DNA from: an archaeon
GTDB taxonomy: Archaea; Hydrothermarchaeota; Hydrothermarchaeia; Hydrothermarchaeales; JALUUU01
Reading direction: 5' to 3'
Length of the DNA stretch: 6,229 bases
Assembly: GCA_027021185.1 (NCBI GenBank)
Contig: JALUUU010000235.1
Span: forward strand, 1 to 6,229
Below the pieces are notes generated by a model. The model ran no database searches. It had not been told where the DNA came from and saw only the letters and a program-made list of their open reading frames with translations. This document shows, piece by piece, positions 1-5,941 of the stretch (the stretch's first letter is position 1; each line of letters begins with the position of its first letter). The translations under genes were made by a program, and so were the position numbers.

Positions 1-497
1 TGTATAGAGATAAAGAAAAGAATTACAAGCTGCTCAAGTATGACGGTGCGAATTTAACAGTTTTGAAGGGGGTGGTGGAGCCTCCGGTGAGGGAGATACA
101 CTGGAACGGGGAGTACTGGCTCATCCTGTATCTCCTAGCTGGAACCGAGGGTAGCGCTGTAACCAAGTATAACGGCACTGATCGTGAAGTACTGCTCTAC
201 AAGTTCAGGTTATCCACCTATCGTCAGTGGCCTCCTGTAGGTGATGTGGAGTGGGGAGGGGGATACTGGCTCATAGGAACCTACAGGTTCGTTCGTACAG
301 AGCAGCGTGACTGGGTTCAAGATTACATGAAGCCTTCGCTCTTAAAGTACGATGGCACTGGATTCACAGACCTAACCAAGGAATTTTGGAAAGCTGTGAA
401 AAAGCAGCATGAGAGAAAAGCCATTTGCGGTCCTGCGGTCATGCTTTTATTGGCGCTCCTTCCTGCTGCGGTTTTTAGAAGGTTCGAGAAAAGATGA
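1..497 (+). CDS. Exported beta-propeller-like repeat protein with C-terminal membrane anchor (5' end outside window)
   Basis: The frame is open from the first complete codon at base 3, so the start lies upstream; the TTG at 63 is internal. About 164 residues are visible. They carry three copies of a K-Y-(D/N)-G(-T/A) motif (codons at 36, 165 and 345) alternating with two copies of a W-(N/G)-G-(E/G)-Y-W-L-I motif, whose YWL codons lie exactly 150 bases apart. This alternation is typical of archaeal Kelch/WD-like propeller blades. The C-terminus has a charged stretch (KKQHERK), a hydrophobic segment of about 19 residues (AICGPAVMLLLALLPAAVF) and the basic tail RRFEKR. This predicts propeller blades outside the cell and a short cytoplasmic tail. 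A signal peptide would be in the missing part. The gene is followed 61 bases later by a polytopic membrane protein on the same strand and may share its transcript. No enzymatic residues are recognisable; a binding or surface role is inference only. Confidence 0.8.
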   Translation, partial: YRDKEKNYKLLKYDGANLTVLKGVVEPPVREIHWNGEYWLILYLLAGTEGSAVTKYNGTDREVLLYKFRLSTYRQWPPVGDVEWGGGYWLIGTYRFVRTEQRDWVQDYMKPSLLKYDGTGFTDLTKEFWKAVKKQHERKAICGPAVMLLLALLPAAVFRRFEKR

Positions 498-558
498 AGG
501 TGGATGGGTGCATAGTTCGGGGGGCAATGATGTTCCTATTCAAGAGGACGGGGAAGCT

Positions 559-1920
559 ATGAGAGGGGAGATATTCGATCGGCTGAAACGAGACCGAGGC
601 TTTACCATTTATTTCGCAGTCATCACCGTCTTATATTCGTCCACTTGGGTGATGCTGCTGGTTGCAAGTTACAAGTCAGACCCCTTAGGCGTTCCTGCGC
701 GGAGCATTATATTTTTCTCGTCATATGTGGGTTCTTTTTACCTGTTCTTCATTGGTAGGGGCATAGTCACGCAGGGAATAGGTGCTCTAGGCAATTTTAA
801 GCCCGGCTTCCTTATTCTGGCGTTTCTGACTTTAGCGATGATTGGGATGGATTTCTTGTCGGGTTATGAGGTTTTACGGCCCCTGACTCTTCCGGTCTAC
901 CTGTTGATACTGCTTTTCTCCTGGAATATCCTGTACATTGCCATGAAGCTGGGGAATCATTCTTTCTTCCCCTATAGCCTAATGTCGTATTTTATGATAG
1001 CCTCGGTACTTTCCTTCTATGTGTTCGCTTATCGTTTAGCAAAAGACAGTCCCAGGACAAGGAAGGTTTTAGTCGGGATCATCCTGGTTCTCGGCATATC
1101 CGCACTATACTACTATCTCGTGCCGGTTAAATCCCTGCAGGTAGAAGATGGCAGCATACAGGCTTTCGCTCTTGATGTGAGCGCCAATCCGGTTCTTGAC
1201 ACTGTCCCCACCCTCGAGATACTGAGGCTTCAGGGCCTGGATGCCAGATGGATGGATTCATGGGAACACGGACCGATTTTGGTCAAAGGATCTCCTGAAC
1301 AAGTTTCACGGCTGGGTTTCACATGGGTCAAGGACATAAGCATGTACGGACATTCAATAGCACCGGCTCCCAGCCTCATCAGCTCAATACCCATTTCCAT
1401 GCTGGGTCTTCTGGTGAAGAACTACCTCTGGCTTGTGATAATAACGGCGGCAGTTTTATATTATGCGAAAGGCGTGAGGGTCAGGGGGAGGGAACTCAGG
1501 AGTCTTTTCCTCTATGTTTTGATCCTCGCTCTTCTCTTCATCCCTCTTCCCACGACCGTTTACTTTACTTCGGGCATTAACGCCGGGGAGTACTCGTCCT
1601 TCGTTGGTTCTCACAAATACTTTATCCCGAAGTTCATCAGGTTCCAGTCCTATCCCCAGGGAGGAGGCGGTGCCGCCATCAGCCGGGATAACTTGTTCCC
1701 GACGGTGGGGCATAAACTCATAATGGATGATAAGTACGACGGATTCATAACTTATTACCGGATAGATAAACTTAAGGGATTCGCCCCTGCGACATACGCT
1801 CTGTTCATGAACCGGCCGGGGGTTTTTGTTTATTCCCATGGTTATGGGCTTATCATGGTGATTCTACTTCTCTACCGAATAACCACTGCCCATCCCAGAC
1901 AAGATAGAGGACTGGAATGA
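559..1920 (+). CDS. Polytopic membrane protein of unknown family, two probable loop domains
   Basis: A 453-residue protein that I do not recognise. Hydrophobic segments lie near residues 16-38, 49-70, 83-101, 108-128, 139-159, 168-188, 280-303, 315-337 and 424-440. Two larger hydrophilic regions, about 189-275 and 338-423, probably form compact loop domains; the second has a Gly-rich patch (YPQGGGGA, 365-372). The basic loops 159-169 and 304-314 should be cytoplasmic, but with a cytoplasmic basic N-terminus the helix count then disagrees by one, so topology is uncertain. I chose ATG 559 because the protein then begins with a short basic segment just before the first helix. A GTG at 508 has a better spaced Shine-Dalgarno (AGGTGG, 498-503) and would add 17 residues. 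The open frame continues upstream to 409, overlapping the previous gene, which is probably fortuitous. The next gene starts one base after the stop, suggesting coupled translation. Nothing points to a specific substrate or reaction. Confidence 0.8.
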   Translation: MRGEIFDRLKRDRGFTIYFAVITVLYSSTWVMLLVASYKSDPLGVPARSIIFFSSYVGSFYLFFIGRGIVTQGIGALGNFKPGFLILAFLTLAMIGMDFLSGYEVLRPLTLPVYLLILLFSWNILYIAMKLGNHSFFPYSLMSYFMIASVLSFYVFAYRLAKDSPRTRKVLVGIILVLGISALYYYLVPVKSLQVEDGSIQAFALDVSANPVLDTVPTLEILRLQGLDARWMDSWEHGPILVKGSPEQVSRLGFTWVKDISMYGHSIAPAPSLISSIPISMLGLLVKNYLWLVIITAAVLYYAKGVRVRGRELRSLFLYVLILALLFIPLPTTVYFTSGINAGEYSSFVGSHKYFIPKFIRFQSYPQGGGGAAISRDNLFPTVGHKLIMDDKYDGFITYYRIDKLKGFAPATYALFMNRPGVFVYSHGYGLIMVILLLYRITTAHPRQDRGLE

Positions 1921-1921
1921 C

Positions 1922-2425
1922 ATGGACCCCGTAGGCCACTACATGCTTTCATGGCTCCTGGGAAGAAGAATGAACATCGAGAAAAACGCATACAGGGCAC
2001 TGCTCATAGGTTCTCTTTTACCCGATGGTGATGTGGTTGTGCTGATCCTTGGGTATGATTTTCTCCTGCAACACCACTCCACCATCAGCCATTCCTACAT
2101 CCTGTGGTTGCTAGCAGCGGTCATGATATCCATAGCCTTGAAGTCTAGGTCAATCTTCCCATACTTAGTCCTTGGGGTTTACCTCCATATCACCGCTGAC
2201 ATCCTGCTGAACAGCGGTTTGATATTCAAAGGAGGAGTATGGTGCCTCTGGCCATTTTCCCAGGCGAAGTGTCTTCTGGCGTATAACACCGACATTCCCT
2301 TCAAGGCTTTCAGGTTCGTATACGCTTCACTGGAGATTTTCTTTTACTCAGCGGCCGCTTATTTCGTTTTAAAGAAGCAGTATCCCTGGCAAATTTGGCT
2401 TAGGACTGAAGAGGAAAAGAGCTGA
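1922..2425 (+). CDS. YdjM/DUF457-type membrane-bound metal-dependent hydrolase homologue
   Basis: A 167-residue membrane protein with the pattern of the YdjM/DUF457 family (predicted integral-membrane metal-dependent hydrolases). Visible signature residues are His6 near the N-terminus, GSLLPDGD (30-37, with Asp35 and Asp37), HHSTISHS (51-58), LHITAD (88-93, His89 and Asp93) and WPF (110-112). These His and Asp clusters match the presumed metal ligands. About four hydrophobic segments are present (near 26-48, 59-73, 79-97 and 130-150), and the tail is charged (RTEEEKS). The length is near the family's usual range. The ATG follows the upstream stop by a single base and a GAGG lies at 1907-1910, so translation is likely coupled to the polytopic membrane protein before it. 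The biochemical substrate of this family is poorly known, and the name hydrolase comes from the motifs. Family assignment is fairly sure; function is not. Confidence 0.82.
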   Translation: MDPVGHYMLSWLLGRRMNIEKNAYRALLIGSLLPDGDVVVLILGYDFLLQHHSTISHSYILWLLAAVMISIALKSRSIFPYLVLGVYLHITADILLNSGLIFKGGVWCLWPFSQAKCLLAYNTDIPFKAFRFVYASLEIFFYSAAAYFVLKKQYPWQIWLRTEEEKS

Positions 2426-2435
2426 ACATGACAAT

Positions 2436-2458
2436 GGGCATATAAAAACAAGATGCCC
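2436..2458. terminator. Possible weak hairpin between convergent genes
   Basis: GGGCAT (2436-2441) and ATGCCC (2453-2458) form a 6-bp inverted repeat with an 11-base A-rich loop. It sits in the 50-base gap between the convergent ends of the YdjM-like gene and leuA. No strong T-run follows on either strand, so a terminator role rests mainly on position. Confidence 0.22.
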
Positions 2459-2475
2459 CCAGGAAAACCAGAGGC

Positions 2476-3984
2476 CTATTCTTTCCGCATCAGGAAGATC
2501 CTGTTTATCCCTGAGAGCATTGCCTCGACGCTGGCCATGACGATGTCTTCCCTGGCAGCCCTGGCAGTGGCTATGTTGCCCTGGCTGTCCTCCAGCTTCA
2601 CTATCACCTCGGCGAGGGCGTCGCTTCCCCCTGTTATGGCCTCCAGTCTGTACTCTGTGAGCTTGATGTCCTCTATCCCCCTCAGGACGCTTCTCACAGC
2701 GTTGAGGGCTGCATCAACAGGCCCCACACCCGTGTCCGCGCCGGTGAGATACTTATCCTTGAACCGCAGCCTCACAGAGGCGGTCGGGGTTATCCTGTTA
2801 CCGGTCATCACCGAGAGCTCCTCCAGGGACACGAGCTTCTCCTCCTTGGCAACCTCGCCGACGACCGCCTCCGCTATTGCTTGGAGGTCGGCGTCCGTCA
2901 CCCGCTTGCCTTTGTCTCCGAGGTCCTTTACCCGCATGGTGATGTCCAGGAGCTGCTCCTTGGTTACCTTGAATCCCATGTCTTGAAGCATGGCCTCTAT
3001 CCCATGGGTGCCCGCGTGCTTCCCTGAGACGATTCTTCTCCGGTGGCCCACCATCTCAGGGGTCATGACCCCTGGCTCGAAGGTGTCGCTCTTGCTCAGG
3101 ACGCCGTGGGTGTGGATCCCTGACTCGTGGGAGAAGGCGTTCTCCCCTACTATGGGGTAGTTCGGAGGTATCTTTATCCCGGTGAGCCTCTCCACCAGCT
3201 TAGAGGTCTCGAAGAGGTACTGGGTCTTGATGTTGGTCTTCACGTTGTAGAGGGAGTGGAGGCTCATAACGATCTCCTCGAGGTTGGCGTTCCCCGCCCT
3301 TTCGCCGAGGCCGTTGATGGTGCACTGGACCTCCCTGGCACCGGCCTCAACGGCGGCGAGGCTGTTGGCCACGGCGAGGCCGAAGTCATTGTGGCAGTGG
3401 ACGTCTATGGGAATGCTCACGGCTCTGTATATCTCTTGGGTGAGGAGGCGCATCCCCTGGGGAATCATGACCCCAACGGTGTCTGGGATGTTTATGATGT
3501 CCGCTCCCGCGTCCTCCACGGCCTTGAAGATCTTCACCAGGTAGTCCAGGTCGCTCCTGGTGGCGTCCATGGCCGAGAATAGGCAGCTTACCCCGTGCTC
3601 CTTGATGTAGCTCACCGCCTCAGTGGCCATGGATAGGATTTCCTCCTTGCTCTTCTTGATGGTGTACTTGATCTGGATGTCGCTCGTCGATACGAAGGTG
3701 TGGACCATGTCGACGTCACAGTCCAGGCAGGCGTCTATATCCTCTCTGATCACCCTGGAGAGCCCGCACACCGTGGAGGTCAATCCGTCCCTGGCGATAG
3801 CTCTTACAGCTTCTTTCTCACCCCTCGATGAGATGGGAAACCCCGCCTCTATGATGTCGACTCCCAGCTTATCCAGCTGCCGAGCCAGAAGAAGTTTTTC
3901 CTCTTGGGTAAGGGATATTCCGGGGGTTTGTTCCCCATCACGAAGGGTGGTGTCAAATATCTTAACCTCCCTGGGGAGGTTCAT
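2476..3984 (-). CDS. leuA: 2-isopropylmalate synthase (alpha-IPM synthase), LeuA type
   Basis: A 502-residue cytosolic enzyme that condenses acetyl-CoA with 2-oxoisovalerate, the first committed step of leucine synthesis. The catalytic TIM barrel (about 7-270) begins with FDTTLRDGEQ (10-19, with Arg15 and metal-ligand Asp16) and contains DVHCHND (194-200, metal ligands His196 and His198) and NGLGERAGNA (224-233). The connecting subdomain has GENAFSHESGIH (280-291). Residues about 385-500 form the C-terminal LeuA regulatory domain with TGVGPVDAA (418-426), the usual site of leucine feedback control. That domain argues against homocitrate synthase (AksA), which lacks it. The segment GFPISSRGE (48-56) resembles LeuA more than citramalate synthase, as I recall those families, but CimA cannot be fully excluded. 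One oddity is Met139 in SAMDATRSD, where the family usually has Glu (SxEDxxR). The start ATG gives the normal N-terminus. The nearest Shine-Dalgarno-like GGTGA (3998-4002) is 13 bases away, so initiation may be SD-independent. No other leu or ilv genes are in the window. Confidence 0.93.
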   Translation of the reverse strand: MNLPREVKIFDTTLRDGEQTPGISLTQEEKLLLARQLDKLGVDIIEAGFPISSRGEKEAVRAIARDGLTSTVCGLSRVIREDIDACLDCDVDMVHTFVSTSDIQIKYTIKKSKEEILSMATEAVSYIKEHGVSCLFSAMDATRSDLDYLVKIFKAVEDAGADIINIPDTVGVMIPQGMRLLTQEIYRAVSIPIDVHCHNDFGLAVANSLAAVEAGAREVQCTINGLGERAGNANLEEIVMSLHSLYNVKTNIKTQYLFETSKLVERLTGIKIPPNYPIVGENAFSHESGIHTHGVLSKSDTFEPGVMTPEMVGHRRRIVSGKHAGTHGIEAMLQDMGFKVTKEQLLDITMRVKDLGDKGKRVTDADLQAIAEAVVGEVAKEEKLVSLEELSVMTGNRITPTASVRLRFKDKYLTGADTGVGPVDAALNAVRSVLRGIEDIKLTEYRLEAITGGSDALAEVIVKLEDSQGNIATARAAREDIVMASVEAMLSGINRIFLMRKE

Positions 3985-4066
3985 GTTTTTCTTAGCTTCA
4001 CCGATGGTGTAAAACGTAATCCCTTCTTTTCATTTTTAAAACCCCTTCCTGCATTTTTCCTTGTCT

Positions 4067-4076
4067 AATATAAAGT
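4067..4076 (-). promoter_or_regulatory. Probable archaeal TATA box for leuA
   Basis: Read on the minus strand this is CTTTATATTA, a good match to the archaeal TATA element. It lies 83 bases upstream of the leuA ATG and just after the stop of the preceding gene, in the only sizeable gap (3985-4082) on this strand. It predicts a transcript start near 4045 and a leader of roughly 60 bases. GTTAAC directly upstream could be part of a BRE. A second AT-rich element, GTTTTAAAAA on the minus strand (4034-4043), could instead start transcription near 4012. Which one is used cannot be decided from sequence. Confidence 0.4.
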
Positions 4077-4082
4077 TAACCC

Positions 4083-4907
4083 TTATCCGAGCTCTTCCCG
4101 GCGCTTTCTGAACAATAGGAGAAGGACTCCGAGGATGATTATTCCTAGAGCAATAAGCCCGTATTTCTTGATGTCCTGCTTGGTTTCCTTAGTTGTCTGT
4201 ATCTTGTCGGCCTCGGCCAGGGCATCGTCCAGTATTTTTATGGCGCTCTCGGCGGCGTCCCTTGCGAGCTCGACCTCACCTTTTTCGTATAGCGCATCGG
4301 CGGTTTTTATTATGTTCCGGCCGTTTTCGAGTTTCTCCTCCAGGGAGGACACATCAGCACCGGAGGCTTTGAGGCCCGCGATCTTGCTCTCAAGGAGGCT
4401 CAGCTTTGTCTTCGCCTTGTCCATGGCTCCAACGGCCTCGCTTATAACCACATTCGTCACGGTGAGGAGCAGCTTCTTCTCGTCCTGGTACGTTCCCGGC
4501 TCTCCCTTGTACTTTACGTAGGTTTTGACGTCGAGGAGCGCCACGTCGGTCTCCTTAGTCACCTCAGGAGCGACGCCATACAAGAAGATCTCGATCTCGG
4601 TAACCCCTTCCGAGGGGAGGGGTATCTCCACCGAGGGGGAGCCGTAGCGCTCAAGTTCCCCGTTCACGACAACTTCTAGCCTGGGCCTAGCCGCCCCAGT
4701 GGATATGTTCAATCGGGCCTCGTCCGGCACAGGGGTGGAGCCGGTTAGAACCAACCTGGCCCCTACGGGCTGGCCTGGCTTGGCTTTATACGTGGGGGTT
4801 ACCTCGGAGTAGCCCGGCTTAAGGTAATCGGGCACGGCGGCATAACTTAGGGCTGGGAATATCATCAGCCCGACAACCACCGCCAAACCCAGAGTTGCTG
4901 GTCTCAT
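4083..4907 (-). CDS. Exported, C-terminally membrane-anchored protein with beta-rich domain and coiled coil
   Basis: A 274-residue protein of no named family that I recognise. Residues 1-23 form a signal peptide (short basic start MRP, hydrophobic core LGLAVVVGLMIFPAL, likely cleavage after SYA). Residues about 24-155 are rich in predicted beta strands (ARLVLTG, RLEVVVNG, SVEIPL, TEIEIFLYG), suggesting an immunoglobulin-like or similar sandwich. Residues about 156-240 are charged, Ala/Leu/Lys/Glu-rich helices with heptad-like spacing and a break near 182-186, compatible with a helical hairpin or coiled coil. One hydrophobic helix (249-266) is followed by the basic tail RKRREELG. The predicted topology places nearly the whole protein outside the cell with an eight-residue cytoplasmic tail. 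It starts 18 bases after a tubulin/FtsZ-like gene and has a strong Shine-Dalgarno, so it is probably the third gene of that unit and a surface partner of the cytoskeletal proteins. The partner role is inference from context. Confidence 0.85.
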   Translation of the reverse strand: MRPATLGLAVVVGLMIFPALSYAAVPDYLKPGYSEVTPTYKAKPGQPVGARLVLTGSTPVPDEARLNISTGAARPRLEVVVNGELERYGSPSVEIPLPSEGVTEIEIFLYGVAPEVTKETDVALLDVKTYVKYKGEPGTYQDEKKLLLTVTNVVISEAVGAMDKAKTKLSLLESKIAGLKASGADVSSLEEKLENGRNIIKTADALYEKGEVELARDAAESAIKILDDALAEADKIQTTKETKQDIKKYGLIALGIIILGVLLLLFRKRREELG

Positions 4908-4914
4908 CCGTACT

Positions 4915-4920
4915 CTCCTT
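4915..4920 (-). promoter_or_regulatory. Strong Shine-Dalgarno for the anchored coiled-coil protein
   Basis: AAGGAG on the minus strand lies 7 bases before the ATG at 4907. It is the best ribosome binding site in the window, fixes that start, and lies between two genes only 18 bases apart. Confidence 0.75.
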
Positions 4921-4925
4921 TCATA

Positions 4926-5927
4926 TCAGAGGGATTTTATATCTTTTAGAAGGCTCTCGAGTTCAGAGGACACCTTTTTTGTTTTCGCCTCAACAGCGAG
5001 TCTCTCCCGAAGCCCTGTTATCCCCGTTATCAGGGTGTACATGCTGATTTTCCTAGGGTTTTCTGATCCCACGGCGGTAAACCTCAGCTCTGCGTTGTAT
5101 TTACTCCTAATCCACTCTTGGGCAAACCTTTCACCATAAATCTTTCCCCTATCGCCGCGGACCACGGCGTAGATGCGTTTAAACTTTTCGAGGGGGAAAT
5201 AGACGTCATTCCTAAGCAACCTGCTGGTCAGGTCTTTAAGAGCCGTGGGCTCTGCCTTAGCCTGAACCACCCCTATGGTGGCAACATCCCCCTTAAGGGC
5301 CTTCAGCAGCGTCCGGGTGTCGAAGCCCCTGAGAAAGTCTCGGACGGCCGCATTGATCTTCTTGAAGGCCTTATCCACGACCTCGCCTCTTGTGGCTGGG
5401 CCGCTGTTGTCAACGACGACAAGGCCGGCCGCGCTCTTGTGAATATGAGAAAAATTCTCTGAGGCATTTTTCGAGTAAAGAGCCCCCTCTGACCTGGATG
5501 GGATTGTCACGATGCCGTAGATCGGTACGTCGAAGGCTTTCCTTATCTTGTCTGCGAGAACAGGGAATCCCCCAGTGCCCGTGCCGCCTCCCAGCCCGGT
5601 TATCAGGAAAACAGCTTTGGCTCCGCCGAAGCCCGCCTTGGCCAGGGCGGCTATGGCGAGCTCATGCTCCTCCGTGAGAATTCTCCTCCCGAGGTCAACA
5701 TCCCCACCGGTGCCGTGGCCCTTGGTCAAGCTCTTACCGATGAGAACCCTGTTCTCAATGGGTATGGAGGTAAGGCTGCTCAGGGCCTGGGAGGTGTCAA
5801 TGGCAACCCCTGCTACATCCTGCTCCTCCCGGGATGCGAGCCTACCTATGATGCTTCCAAGATTTTTCCTGTAGAAACCCTCTACTATCTTGCTCCCGGC
5901 GCCTCCAAGACCTACGAGAAACAGCAT
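4926..5927 (-). CDS. Divergent tubulin/FtsZ-superfamily GTPase (FtsZ-like)
   Basis: A 333-residue FtsZ-like protein. The nucleotide-binding half is clear: FLVGLGGAGSK (3-13) as strand 1 and loop T1, AIDTS (42-46), GHGTGGDVDLGRR (70-82) as loop T3, and the tubulin signature GLGGGTGTGG (111-120) as loop T4. VVDNSG (171-176) fits the T5/T6 region. Helix H7 appears about 15 residues shorter than in FtsZ. The T7 loop reads GFDTRT (201-206) instead of FtsZ's NxDFADxRT, keeping only the second Asp (Asp203), so GTP hydrolysis may be weak or altered. The C-terminal domain is followed by a charged linker and the peptide LESLLKDIKSL. I chose ATG 5927 because GGTG (5934-5937) is spaced 6 bases before it and the protein then opens directly with strand 1; a GTG at 5936 would add three residues. 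It lies just downstream of another tubulin-like gene and upstream of an exported coiled-coil protein. It is neither canonical FtsZ1/2 nor clearly CetZ, and fits the FtsZ-like families proposed for membrane remodelling. Confidence 0.88.
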   Translation of the reverse strand: MLFLVGLGGAGSKIVEGFYRKNLGSIIGRLASREEQDVAGVAIDTSQALSSLTSIPIENRVLIGKSLTKGHGTGGDVDLGRRILTEEHELAIAALAKAGFGGAKAVFLITGLGGGTGTGGFPVLADKIRKAFDVPIYGIVTIPSRSEGALYSKNASENFSHIHKSAAGLVVVDNSGPATRGEVVDKAFKKINAAVRDFLRGFDTRTLLKALKGDVATIGVVQAKAEPTALKDLTSRLLRNDVYFPLEKFKRIYAVVRGDRGKIYGERFAQEWIRSKYNAELRFTAVGSENPRKISMYTLITGITGLRERLAVEAKTKKVSSELESLLKDIKSL

Positions 5928-5933
5928 CCCCGG

Positions 5934-5937
5934 CACC
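5934..5937 (-). promoter_or_regulatory. Shine-Dalgarno deciding the start of the FtsZ-like gene
   Basis: GGTG on the minus strand sits 6 bases before ATG 5927 and contains the competing GTG codon (5936-5934). The competing start has only an AT-rich stretch ahead of it, which favours the ATG. Confidence 0.45.
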
Positions 5938-5941
5938 TGAT

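Noticed and set aside
409..558. Upstream extension of the polytopic membrane protein frame overlapping the end of the repeat protein.
   Set aside because: The extension encodes a Cys/Trp/Arg-rich stretch in a second frame over the real membrane anchor, and better starts exist at 508 and 559.
527..562. An 11-codon frame (MMFLFKRTGKL) overlapping the ATG of the polytopic membrane gene as ATGA.
   Set aside because: The arrangement resembles translational coupling, but the frame is too short to support, and the GTG at 508 offers another explanation for the upstream Shine-Dalgarno.
1456..1839. Minus-strand frame of 127 codons inside the polytopic membrane gene.
   Set aside because: It has no recognisable motif or ribosome binding site, and the + strand frame has clear membrane-protein structure.
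2453..4012. Long + strand open frames opposite leuA.
   Set aside because: They are mirror frames of a GC-rich conserved gene; their Ser/Leu/Val-rich products match no family, while leuA carries intact catalytic motifs.
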